Positions 45,335-53,316 of a stretch of 64,000 nt of DNA are shown one piece after another. Made by a program: the position numbers and the translations under genes. The DNA comes from Planctomycetota bacterium (lineage in GTDB: Bacteria; Planctomycetota; UBA8742; UBA2392), in NCBI GenBank assembly GCA_027493625.1, contig JAOSKM010000002.1, forward strand, positions 434,001 to 498,000. The letters run 5' to 3'. How positions within the stretch are numbered: position 1 is the first letter of the stretch; each line of letters begins with the position of its first letter. The notes under the pieces are model-generated. The model saw nothing but the letters and a program-made list of their open reading frames with translations, did no database searches and was not told where the DNA came from.

Positions 45335-46275
45335 GGCTTATTCGTGCTCGAATGGAGAACTTTCGGCTCCTCCGTGACCTTGATCTGCAGTTCAGTGTTG
45401 AGCCGAATCACAAGTTGACAGTAATCCGCGCCGCAAACGAATCGGGCAAGACAACGCTCCTGCATGCATTGCAGTGGGCGCTGTACGGCGACGAAGCACT
45501 ACCCGGAAAGGGGCAAGACTTCAGACTTCATCCGATCGACTGGGATGCGGACGATGGATCGCGCGTGCCAATAACAGTCGAAGTGGAGTTTGAGGTCATC
45601 AAGTACAACAAAGTTGGCAATGAGCTCCTGGAGAGCCGCAGAACCTATCGAATCGTCCGATCAACGTTCGAGGAGATAGACGGCAAGAACTGGAAGCGTT
45701 CCCCATCCAGTGTCCAGCTGTTTGCACTGGGGGACAGCGGAGCTCATCCAGTCGACATGCCCGAAGCAGTTATCAATGACGAGCTTCCAGGTGAGCTACG
45801 CGACGTGTTTTTCACCGACGGTGATCGAGCACTGAGCTTCATTGAATCCGACGTAGCGCTTTCCACAAAGCGAGAGCGTGTACAGAGAGCCATTAGGTCC
45901 TTGTTGGGGCTAGGTGTCCTACAGAAAGCCAAGGAAAGGGCCCGGCGAGCGGGAAGCGACATCAACAAGCAGGCGAAGGCACTCGGTGGAGATTCGGCAT
46001 TGGCTCAGGTTACCTCCATCATAGACAAGCAGAATGAAGACCTCATCTCCTTGGGCGAGAAATTGCGGGATGCCAAGGAGCAGTTTACAGCCTTCGACGA
46101 AAAGTACGCCAACATCGAGAAGGCCATTGATGAAACGCTGAAGCGGGGGAGACAGAGAAAAACTTCAGCAGGAACTCGACGCGTCAAAGAGAGCCATCAA
46201 GAGACTGGACCAACAGGTCGAGGCTGCCAACAAGGCGCATTCAGCATTATTCAAGAGCGAAGCGTTAGCGCGTGA
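45331..46275 (+). CDS. DndD-like SMC/ABC ATPase, N-terminal fragment (frameshift at 46145-46149)
   Basis: The N-terminal part of an SMC-type ATPase of about 720 residues. MRLIRARMENFRLLRDLDLQ begins the head domain. Walker A is AANESGKTTLL (residues 34-44), then ALQWALYGDEALPGKG. Residues about 190-275 start the coiled coil. At base 46145-46149 (GGGGG) the frame leaves the native sequence; with four G residues it continues as KRGDREKLQQELDASKRAIK into the next fragment. DndD proteins, known from dsDNA phosphorothioation systems, share this start and the CxCG element found in the second fragment. Its role here is probably DNA sensing or nicking control. Confidence 0.82.
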   Translation: MRLIRARMENFRLLRDLDLQFSVEPNHKLTVIRAANESGKTTLLHALQWALYGDEALPGKGQDFRLHPIDWDADDGSRVPITVEVEFEVIKYNKVGNELLESRRTYRIVRSTFEEIDGKNWKRSPSSVQLFALGDSGAHPVDMPEAVINDELPGELRDVFFTDGDRALSFIESDVALSTKRERVQRAIRSLLGLGVLQKAKERARRAGSDINKQAKALGGDSALAQVTSIIDKQNEDLISLGEKLRDAKEQFTAFDEKYANIEKAIDETLKRGRQRKTSAGTRRVKESHQETGPTGRGCQQGAFSIIQERSVSA

Positions 46276-46360
46276 CCTACTGCGGCCCGTTCTGTCCAAG
46301 GCGTTTGCCAAACTGAAGGAGCTACACGATCGTGGCAAGATCCCCAACGCAACCATACCG

Positions 46361-47491
46361 GTGCTAGAAGACAGGCTCGCAGTTGGGAGTTGCATCTGTG
46401 GTGAGTCGCTAGAAGAAGACGGAGGCGAGGGGCAGAACCGTCGGCAACACGTATGCGAGCTAATCGAGCGAAGTCGCAAGGCCGATGAAGTACAGAGCCT
46501 GGTGACAGACCTCTACTTTGGATCGCGGTCGCTTGAAGCTCGCCCAGACGATGTTGATGGTAGCTGGACAAAACAACTGGCGGAGGTCTTCAAGCAGCGG
46601 AGCGGACTACAAAGCCTGCGAGACGAGGAGGGGCGCAAGTTCAAGTCCTTGGAAGTAACGCTGGACAAGCTGCCAGACACTGACATTCAACAGCTTCGGG
46701 AGGTTCGACGGGGGTATCTTGCTCAGAGAGACCGATTCGGTGCGGAAGTGTCAAAAATAGAAACCCAGATAGCTGGTATAGAGAAGCACCAGGAGCAGTT
46801 GGTCAGAGAACGGGATAGGTTGCTACGTCATCAGAAGAAGGGCGAGAGGATCATCGCTGAACTTGCAGCAACCAACGACATCGCTGCAGTTCTGGAGCGA
46901 TCCTACGACCGAATCGTCCAAGAGGAGTTGACGAAGGTTAGCTCGCTCATGAACTCCATCTTCCTAGAAATGATCGGTGCGGATCCTGAACAGGGGGCGT
47001 TGATTCGGCGCGCGGAAATTTCCAAGGACTTTGACATCTTGGTTGAGGGGCCAGAGTCAAGGACACTCAACCCGGATCGTGACCTGAACGGAGCTTCAAG
47101 ACGAGCCCTAACCCTGGCCTTCATACTGGCCTTAACAAGGGTTAGTGAAGTCGAAGCTCCCAACGTGATCGACACTCCACTTGGCATGATGAGTGGCTAC
47201 GTCAAGCGTCAGGTCCTGAAGACGGCTGTTCGTGAGAGCGCGCAACTTATTCTGTTTTTAACGCACGATGAGATTGCCGGTTGCGAGGACGTGTTAGACG
47301 AATTCGCGGGATCAGTCTGTACGCTCACGAATCCCGCACACTATCCCAAAATGCTTGTGCATGACCCTAAGGTAGCACAACGAAGGGTGTTGCGGTGTGG
47401 ATGTACGCACAGGGAAAGCTGTTCCACTTGCGAACGGCGTGCGGATGCGCTGGAACTCGAACCAGCTTCTAGGAGCGATAACAATGGCTGA
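46361..47491 (+). CDS. DndD-like SMC/ABC ATPase, C-terminal fragment
   Basis: The remainder of the ATPase gene begun at 45331; the native frame actually resumes near 46147, before the first possible start codon used here. It includes a zinc-hook-like CICGE, a second coiled-coil arm (RERDRLLRHQKKGERIIAEL), the ABC signature region LNGASRRALTLAFILAL and Walker B/D-loop NVIDTPLGMMSG, then LFLTHDEI. The C-terminal tail has six cysteines or histidines in a short stretch (CGCTHRESCSTC), a possible metal site. It overlaps the next start by eight bases. Confidence 0.82.
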   Translation: MLEDRLAVGSCICGESLEEDGGEGQNRRQHVCELIERSRKADEVQSLVTDLYFGSRSLEARPDDVDGSWTKQLAEVFKQRSGLQSLRDEEGRKFKSLEVTLDKLPDTDIQQLREVRRGYLAQRDRFGAEVSKIETQIAGIEKHQEQLVRERDRLLRHQKKGERIIAELAATNDIAAVLERSYDRIVQEELTKVSSLMNSIFLEMIGADPEQGALIRRAEISKDFDILVEGPESRTLNPDRDLNGASRRALTLAFILALTRVSEVEAPNVIDTPLGMMSGYVKRQVLKTAVRESAQLILFLTHDEIAGCEDVLDEFAGSVCTLTNPAHYPKMLVHDPKVAQRRVLRCGCTHRESCSTCERRADALELEPASRSDNNG

Positions 47492-47930
47492 TCGCTACTT
47501 CAACCCGTTCCAGGGCATCGACCTGACCGTGCCAGTCGAGTACCACGACGACATGGTTCGGTACTCCCAACGGGAGGGCAAAGCCATACTCGATCAGAGT
47601 CCTTTCCCAAGGATGATCGACCTGTGGTTTGCGGCGCTCTGTGTCGCTGCTCGACTAAAGTTCGGTCCGGTTGACTACAGCAAGTCGGAAACAAGAAAGT
47701 TTCAGGAAGGGAGTATCCTGAGCAGTGACCCATGGCGAGTCCACACGATCATGCTCATTGCCATTGCGCACACTGATAGCGTCGAGGTCGTGGCCGAGCC
47801 CAGAAAAATGTTGACAATCGCTAGCGGACTTGCCGTTGCGGGACTGCCGCGAGTTCTTGAGATGATCAAGGACGGCACGGGAGACCCGATCTGGAACCTG
47901 TCGGACGCAGTGGCAGCCATGATCCAATAG
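47484..47930 (+). CDS. protein of unknown function coupled to the DndD-like ATPase
   Basis: A 148-residue protein starting at ATG 47484 (AGGAG eight bases upstream) inside the last codons of the ATPase gene. It has an N-terminal FNPFQGIDLTVPVEYHDDMV and a helical body (MIDLWFAALCVAARLKFG, then TIMLIAIAHT). I cannot assign a family. The tight overlap with the ATPase and the 30-base gap to the DUF262 gene make it a member of the same operon and possibly of the same complex. Confidence 0.72.
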   Translation: MADRYFNPFQGIDLTVPVEYHDDMVRYSQREGKAILDQSPFPRMIDLWFAALCVAARLKFGPVDYSKSETRKFQEGSILSSDPWRVHTIMLIAIAHTDSVEVVAEPRKMLTIASGLAVAGLPRVLEMIKDGTGDPIWNLSDAVAAMIQ

Positions 47931-47960
47931 GCCCGGCAATCGCGGGGAGGAGTAAAAGAA

Positions 47961-49256
47961 ATGACGCGATGGAACGCAAGTCCTCACCCTATTTCAGACA
48001 TACGCGACTGGATGGAGGCTGGACGGCTTGAGCTACGCCCAGACTTTCAGCGTCGAGCTGTTTGGTCGAACGCGGCTCGCATCATGCTGATGGACACCAT
48101 ATTGCGTGGGGTGCCCATTCCCAAGATCTACGTAGCGACAGCCATTCGAGAGGACAAGTCGTATCGAGTAGTAATCGATGGTCAGCAGCGTATTTCCGCA
48201 ATCTTGGACTTCCTAAGAGGCGAGTTCGCACTCACCGCGCCATACCAAGGGCCGGAGGAGGGGAAGAAGTTCGATGAGCTTTCGAAAGAATGTCGCGACG
48301 ATTTCCTTAGCTACAAAATCGATTTCGACGAAGCAAGAAACCCGACGGAGGACGAAGTTCGGGAAGTGTATTCGAGAGTCAACAAGTACACCGTTCCACT
48401 CAACAAACAGGAACTCCGGAGGGCTGACTTCCCTGGCGACTTCTTACGTGTGTCCGAGACGTTGGCAGATGCAGAGTACTTCGAGTCAGCCGGACTCTTT
48501 GCACCATCGCATAGACGGCGGTACGTCGACGTAGAGTATGTCTCGGAACTACTGGCCGGACTGCTTGCAGGTCCTCAAGACAAGAAGTCAACACTTGACG
48601 AGTTTTACATCCAGTACGCGAAATGGGGGAAGGAAGCAGAAGACCTGATAGTGAAGCGCTTCAACGCCGTGCTGACCGAGCTGTCCAACATATTCGATGC
48701 AGAGGTGCCGATCCGCAACACGCGCTTTCGCCAACGTGCTGATTTCTACTCCCTGTTCCTTGCACTAGACGACTTGCGGTCCAATGAACTGACCTCTATC
48801 GACAAGGAGTGCGAGCTTCTTCGTGATGACCTGAAGTTGCTTGATGAGCATATCGCACCTGAAACGGATATTCCGATATGCCGTGAATACGCGGTGAAGT
48901 GCGTTTCTCAGGCGAACTCATCTTCCAGCCGTAGGTGGCGTCAGCGCTTCTTGACCTCCGTACTGCAGGGAACGTTTTCAGGATACGTTTCAGACACGCC
49001 CGCTCGCGTATTGTACTACCAGGTTATGGAGTGGGATAGCGGCCAAGGGATGTGCCCTCCCGACAAGTACAACTGTCCCGTATGTGACGGAGTTATTAGC
49101 GGGGTGTACGACGATTGCGTGCTCGCCTGGGGTTCCCAAGAAGCGGTTCAGCATATTTCGAATGCCAAATGGATCCACCGGAAATGCGTGGAAGATAGCA
49201 GCTCCTGGCTGGTTCTTGAGCGGGCGGATCGCGATGAGCAATCACGTCTATTTTGA
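47961..49256 (+). CDS. DUF262-domain protein with C-terminal zinc-finger-like segment
   Basis: A 431-residue protein. The N-terminal DUF262 (ParB-like nuclease/NTPase fold) is clear: WMEAGRLELRPDFQRRAVW (18-36), PIPKIYV (52-58) and the signature VIDGQQRISAILDF (71-84). In the SspE protein of SspABCD systems this domain senses phosphorothioate DNA and hydrolyses nucleotide. The C-terminal DUF1524 HNH domain of SspE is not evident here; instead a segment with CPPDKYNCPVCDG and HRKC may form a zinc site or a degenerate HNH. The candidate role is the DNA-modification sensor or nickase of the operon. Confidence 0.82.
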   Translation: MTRWNASPHPISDIRDWMEAGRLELRPDFQRRAVWSNAARIMLMDTILRGVPIPKIYVATAIREDKSYRVVIDGQQRISAILDFLRGEFALTAPYQGPEEGKKFDELSKECRDDFLSYKIDFDEARNPTEDEVREVYSRVNKYTVPLNKQELRRADFPGDFLRVSETLADAEYFESAGLFAPSHRRRYVDVEYVSELLAGLLAGPQDKKSTLDEFYIQYAKWGKEAEDLIVKRFNAVLTELSNIFDAEVPIRNTRFRQRADFYSLFLALDDLRSNELTSIDKECELLRDDLKLLDEHIAPETDIPICREYAVKCVSQANSSSSRRWRQRFLTSVLQGTFSGYVSDTPARVLYYQVMEWDSGQGMCPPDKYNCPVCDGVISGVYDDCVLAWGSQEAVQHISNAKWIHRKCVEDSSSWLVLERADRDEQSRLF

Positions 49257-50094
49257 CATGCACGAAGGCGCGCGCGGAAACACCTACCGAGTCGTTGGTC
49301 GAATTGAGACCGACGAAGGGCGGGGATATACGCTAGATGAGTGGATCAATCGAGGTGGGAATGCAACAGTGTATCGCTGCACCGAGGAGGGTACAGGTGA
49401 TGAGTATGCGATCAAGATACTCTTGAATGATGGATGGAAGAGCGCGAAGCGCTTCTTCAGAGAAGTGAAGCTTCTCAAGTCACTAACGAGCCCACATGTG
49501 ACTCGATACCGAGGTGCTGGAAAAATGAAGTTGGCTAGCCGGTCGACGCGAAAGGTCCCATTTATGGTAATGGAGTTGGCTGACCAAAGCCTGCAGGAGT
49601 ACATGGTCTATAGGAAGCGGCGGATTGCCTATGAGGAGTACGCGGGTCAGTTCCGAGGTCTGGCTCAGGCACTTGCTGACCTGCACAAGTTGGCTATTCA
49701 TCGAGACATTAAGCCCGAGAACGTCTTGATTTCTGGCGACAGGTGGCTGCTCAGCGACTACGGCCTGTGTGCCCTTCTAAAGCCTGTCGGAGCGGAATTG
49801 ACGCAGGCAAACCAGAATGTTGGACCGAAGTTCTGGCTCTCTCCGGAAGCTCATAATCGCAGAGTTGGCTGTGCAGATGTGATCTGTGAGGCGTCAGATG
49901 TCTTTCAGTTGGCTGCCGTATTCTGGTACGTTGCGACCGGGCGTCACCCCTCAGGTGTTCTAGCACATTCAGATTGGACCGGGCCAACGAAGCTGTTCGA
50001 TGTGTTGTACCGCTCGCTTTCCCACAATGTCCATGCCAGGCCGGCCGATGGCGCAGAGTTCCTGAGGCAATTAGAGGAGTCCTTGGAGAGCTGA
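49234..50094 (+). CDS. Hanks-type Ser/Thr protein kinase
   Basis: A 286-residue protein kinase without membrane segments. It shows a glycine-rich loop INRGGNATVYRC (39-49), the invariant lysine Lys61 (EYAIKIL), the catalytic loop HRDIKPENVLI (156-166) and SDYGL in place of DFG (174-178), then WLSPEA as the activation/APE region. All catalytic residues are present, so it should be active. The ATG at 49234 overlaps the DUF262 gene end by 23 bases; an earlier ATG at 49084 would give a long non-conserved N-terminus inside the DUF262 gene. It is the last gene of the operon, ending seven bases from the convergent sspD-like gene. Confidence 0.9.
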   Translation: MSNHVYFDMHEGARGNTYRVVGRIETDEGRGYTLDEWINRGGNATVYRCTEEGTGDEYAIKILLNDGWKSAKRFFREVKLLKSLTSPHVTRYRGAGKMKLASRSTRKVPFMVMELADQSLQEYMVYRKRRIAYEEYAGQFRGLAQALADLHKLAIHRDIKPENVLISGDRWLLSDYGLCALLKPVGAELTQANQNVGPKFWLSPEAHNRRVGCADVICEASDVFQLAAVFWYVATGRHPSGVLAHSDWTGPTKLFDVLYRSLSHNVHARPADGAEFLRQLEESLES

Positions 50095-50101
50095 AGTTAT
50101 C

Positions 50102-50944
50102 CTACTTGTGGCAGGTGAGGCAGACTTTCGCCTGGCCGTAGAGATCGTCGATGTCGAGAGGTTCATCCTCGGGGCGCAACGGATTCCTTTGTACTTTGTC
50201 CTGCATCCTCGCAAGACGGCGTTCGTGTTCCTCTCGAATGGCAGCAACTCGTTTTGGCTTCGCCAGCTCCTCCAACGACTCGCCTTGGCTCCACGTAAAG
50301 GGGGAGCCGTGGTCTACGGCGTTCTTTTCGTATGCTTTGGCAGCTTCAAACGCTTCTGGGTGGCGTTCCATGAGGCGGACCCATTCGATCTTTTGCTGGA
50401 AGAAGCAGAATGTGCAGCCAGACCGAGTGCGCCACTCGTAATACTTAGGCAAGCCCAATCCCACGCCGTCTAGGAGCTCTAGCACGCCAGCCTTGTCGAT
50501 GCCATTGACTTTGAACGGAAGAATCACGGTTAGGTTGTTATGACGGGAGGTGTAGCCATCGCGGTACTCCTCGTCCGCACGAATGGCCACATAGCTTGTT
50601 ACCTTTGTTCCGTCTTGTAGGTACGGGCGAATCCATGCCTCGAATGGCTTGAGCTTTAGCTGACGTGTGCACCACCTTGTCTTGGGCGAAGGGAGGAAGT
50701 TGTTGTACTGCTTTAGCCAAAAATCAAAGTCCCTATCCGGGTTCAAGCGAAGGATGGGCTTTCCAAGGAAGCCTTCGAGGCGACCGAGGAACTCATAAAC
50801 TTCGGGCAACTCTTTGCCGGTGTCGGTGAAGAAGTAGTCAATCTCTAGCTCTGGATGGTGTTGGCGCATGTAAACCGCAAGCGCCGCGCTATCCCGACCG
50901 CCCGACAGTCCGAGGACATGCTTCGTGCGTTCATTTGTTACCAT
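50102..50944 (-). CDS. sspD: SspD-like PAPS-reductase family ATP pyrophosphatase (DNA phosphorothioation)
   Basis: A 280-residue protein of the PAPS reductase/DndC superfamily. The PP-loop is LSGGRDSAALAVY near residues 13-25; then DYFFTDTGKELPEV and RWCTRQLKLKPFEAW near 90-105. Cysteines in WCTR, SGCTFCFF and the C-terminal CLTCHK could hold a [4Fe-4S] cluster. The family activates a substrate with ATP; in Ssp and Dnd systems the member activates the DNA backbone for sulfur insertion. The assignment rests on the shared locus with DUF4007 (SspB), a large ATPase (SspC) and a divergent cysteine desulfurase (SspA). Confidence 0.85.
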   Translation of the reverse strand: MVTNERTKHVLGLSGGRDSAALAVYMRQHHPELEIDYFFTDTGKELPEVYEFLGRLEGFLGKPILRLNPDRDFDFWLKQYNNFLPSPKTRWCTRQLKLKPFEAWIRPYLQDGTKVTSYVAIRADEEYRDGYTSRHNNLTVILPFKVNGIDKAGVLELLDGVGLGLPKYYEWRTRSGCTFCFFQQKIEWVRLMERHPEAFEAAKAYEKNAVDHGSPFTWSQGESLEELAKPKRVAAIREEHERRLARMQDKVQRNPLRPEDEPLDIDDLYGQAKVCLTCHK

Positions 50945-50958
50945 GGGTTACCCTCTCG

Positions 50959-51547
50959 CTAACCTTTGATCGCGATGACATTGAGCCAAGTGTCTTCAAC
51001 TGGTTGAGTTGCCAGGCCTCCGTACTTCCAAAGCTCTCTCACATCCAGTCCTCCGACGTCACTGGCAAGCCGAAGAACCATGGCCATGTCAAAGTCTGAA
51101 AAAATGGCGGCCGTCCGGCGCGATCCTCTCCGAAGTGCCATATTTGAACGACATGTAAATGGCTCCGCCCGGCCGCAGAGCCTTCTTGAGATTCCGCACA
51201 GCGGCGGGCACCTCTGTCATGCGTAAGTGCAATAGCGCTGCACAGGCCCAAATCCCATCGTAATCACTTTCGCTGTGAAACGCTTGAAACGTGCAGACTT
51301 GGGTGGGGACCCCGCTATACTCAGTGCTCAGTCGTGCCAAGGCTGGTGAAGAGTCGAAAGCGCCAACCGAGTATCCAGCATCCTTAAACGCTCGCGAGTC
51401 CCGCCCGGAGCCACTTCCCGCATCAAGCAATTTCCCACCTTTGGGAACGTATTCCAGAAATCTTCCGCGAACTCCTGACACATCGAGCGCGAGTGTCTTG
51501 TCGAAGTACTTCGCTGCATTCGCTTCGTAGAATGCCTGGGTGCTCAT
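50959..51547 (-). CDS. class I SAM-dependent methyltransferase (frameshift in A6 at 51099-51104)
   Basis: The N-terminal 140 residues give a standard Rossmann methyltransferase: motif I KLLDAGSGSGRDSRAF near residues 38-53, then GAFDSSPALARLS and DGIWACAALLHLR, and ALRPGGAIYMSFKYG. The frame stops at 51089 after HFFRL. Removing one base from the A6 run (T6 on the coding strand) restores RHFSDFDMAMVLRLASDVGG and the C-terminus to 50959, about 195 residues in all. The start overlaps the stop of the membrane protein gene (ATGA at 51544-51547), and sspD begins 14 bases after its end. The substrate is unknown; a small-molecule or nucleic-acid target is possible. Confidence 0.75.
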
Positions 51548-51729
51548 GTCTCAGCTTTCTTGTCTTGGTTGGGGTCTGGTGACTGTCTGCTAGATGTGAA
51601 GATTTTCCAGCCTGCGAGCTGAAGCACTACGAGAAGAACCAACACTCCCCATGCGCGGGTGAAGTTGAACGGCCAGTACTTCCAGAAGGCGGTAGTAAAA
51701 GAGAGGACTGAACTTGACCTGCCCCCGTT

Positions 51730-52554
51730 TTATGTACCGGTTGTTATGAGAGTCGGTTGCTCGGCCGCGTACTCCGCCGGGGTACGGTACCCCAGCGATG
51801 AGTGCGGCCGCTCATGGTTGTACTCCCATTGCCACCTTCTCGACAGCAGTTTCGCTTCCTCAACGCTTGTCCACAACTCCTGCTCCAGCAGCTCGTCGCT
51901 CAGCCGGGCGTGGAAGCTCTCCGCATAGCCGTTCTGCCACGGGCTTCCAGGCTCCACATACAGCGTCTCCACCTTCGCCCTCTTCAGCCAGCTTTTCAAA
52001 GCTATGGCGATGAACTCCGGGCCGTTGTCGCTTCTTATGTGCATCGGTGCTCCGTGCCGCTTCATGGCCTCCGCGATCGCCTCGATCACGTCCACGGCTT
52101 TGAAGCTGCGTCCCACCTCAAGCACCAGACACTCCCGCGTCCACTCATCGACCACACTCAGCCACTTCAAGGCCCGGCCGTCTGTCGTGCGATCATGGGT
52201 GAAATCCCACGCCCACACATGATTCCGGTGCTCCACACGCCTTGCCGCGCAGCCGTTGCTGCCTTGGCCGGTGGCCCGCTTCTTGCGCCGTCTCTGCGGC
52301 ACCTTCAGGCCGTGTTTTCTCCACAGCCGGTGGACCCGCTTGCGGTTCACCCTGAAGCCCTCCCGTCGCAGCAGGCTCCAGACGCGGCGGTAGCCATAGC
52401 GCGGGTGCTTGCCCGCCAGCTCCAGCATCCGCTTCACAAGCGCTTCTTCTTGTGACCGCCTTTGCGGTTTGTAGCGCTGCGTGCTGCGTGCCTGACCGAC
52501 CGTCTTGCAGGCCTTGCGTTCCGATGCCCCCAGCGCGCGCTGCACGTGTTTCAC
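51730..52554 (-). CDS. IS3-family transposase OrfB (DDE integrase catalytic part)
   Basis: A 274-residue rve-type integrase core. A HTH_21-like region (LELAGKHPRYGYRRVWSLLR) is followed by catalytic residues in WAWDFTHDRT (Asp), IRSDNGPEF (Asp) and NGYAESFHARLSDELL (Glu). It ends HSSLGYRTPAEYA. It would normally be made as an OrfAB fusion by -1 frameshifting from OrfA, which ends 24 bases upstream. It looks intact. Confidence 0.9.
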   Translation of the reverse strand: MKHVQRALGASERKACKTVGQARSTQRYKPQRRSQEEALVKRMLELAGKHPRYGYRRVWSLLRREGFRVNRKRVHRLWRKHGLKVPQRRRKKRATGQGSNGCAARRVEHRNHVWAWDFTHDRTTDGRALKWLSVVDEWTRECLVLEVGRSFKAVDVIEAIAEAMKRHGAPMHIRSDNGPEFIAIALKSWLKRAKVETLYVEPGSPWQNGYAESFHARLSDELLEQELWTSVEEAKLLSRRWQWEYNHERPHSSLGYRTPAEYAAEQPTLITTGT

Positions 52555-52577
52555 GGCCTGTCTGCGGCGCGCCGGGG

Positions 52578-52856
52578 TTAGAAGTTTCCCTCGGCGATGT
52601 CCTTCAAGGCCTGCTTTTCCAGCGTCAGGTCGGCCACCGCCTTCTTGAGCTGCTTGTTCTCGGCCTCCAGTTGTTTGAGGCGCTTCATGGTGTTGCCCTT
52701 GGCGCCGCCGTACTGGCTCTTCCAGCGGAAGTACGTCTGCTGGCTGACCCCGATCTTCTTGCAGACCTGCTCGACCGACAGGCCCGCGGCCAGGTCAGCC
52801 TCGGCGTCACGCAGCAGGGCGATGACCTGCTCGGGCGTTCGACGTTTGCGTTTCAT
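52578..52856 (-). CDS. IS3-family transposase OrfA (helix-turn-helix)
   Basis: A 92-residue HTH_8 DNA-binding protein: RRTPEQVIALLRDAEADLAA, then LSVEQVCKKIGVSQQTYFRW, and a C-terminal leucine-zipper stretch (LKQLEAENKQLKKAVADLTL). The start is ATG 52856 with GGAAAGGA upstream; an in-frame start at 52877 is close to the IS end and less likely. Confidence 0.9.
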   Translation of the reverse strand: MKRKRRTPEQVIALLRDAEADLAAGLSVEQVCKKIGVSQQTYFRWKSQYGGAKGNTMKRLKQLEAENKQLKKAVADLTLEKQALKDIAEGNF

Positions 52857-53316
52857 GACAGTCCTTTCCGGCCTCACGGCCGCTCAGAACTCTCATAACA
52901 CCTGGCTCAGTTTTCGGGGAGCAGACCAAACTGAGCACTAGCAGGAATGAGTACGCAGAGATCATGCTGTAGCTTCCGAGCTTGCCCAAGCGCGGAGCTG
53001 ACGGCTTACCTGAGACGAAGCTCGCTGAATCGAACGCCTTCAACTTCTCTAGGTAGCTTTCCAGAACGTCGCGGACTCGAAAGGCCGCAAGGACTAACGT
53101 CAGATTGCATAGACCCGCAAACATCAACAGCAAGAAGCGTATCTCCGTGTCGAGGTGCGCTGTTGCGCCAGCACCAAACCACAAGCCACCGGTGAGTGTC
53201 ATGGCAAGGGCGGGGATGCGATTCATTTGACCGTTCAGGCTTCGAAACTGCTCGAAGTTCTGCTGGTAAGCAAGCTGCGCTCGTTCCTCTTGTTCCGTAG
53301 CCACTGAATCACCTCC

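Larger units (their letters stand above)
51715..52928 (-). mobile_element. IS3-family insertion sequence (1,214 bp)
   Basis: The ends are TGACCTGCCCCCG (51715) and, in reverse complement, TGGTCTGCTCCCCG (from 52928), imperfect inverted repeats with a shared inner GTTATGAGAGT. It is flanked by AACT on both sides (51711-51714 and 52929-52932), a 4-bp target duplication typical of IS3 elements. It contains the usual OrfA and OrfB in two frames. It interrupts the membrane protein gene between sspC and the methyltransferase gene. Confidence 0.92.
51544..53304 (-). pseudogene. multi-pass membrane protein gene split by IS3 insertion
   Basis: The N-terminal part (53304 down to 52929) encodes about 125 residues: a soluble start (MATEQEERAQLAYQQNFEQF) and helices IPALAMTLTGGLWFGAGATA, FLLLMFAGLCNLTLVLAAF and YSFLLVLS. 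IS3 then adds a foreign tail. Removing the element and one AACT copy joins it to 51714-51544, which encodes a fourth helix (WGVLVLLVVLQLAGW) and a polar end KKAET. The restored protein has about 180 residues and four membrane helices, resembling SLATT-like or other small membrane effectors only in general shape. Its restored stop overlaps the methyltransferase start. Confidence 0.7.

Noticed and set aside
47961-49256. Naming the DUF262 protein SspE
   Set aside because: The DUF262 signature is present, but the C-terminal DUF1524/HNH domain expected for SspE could not be recognised, so no gene symbol is given.
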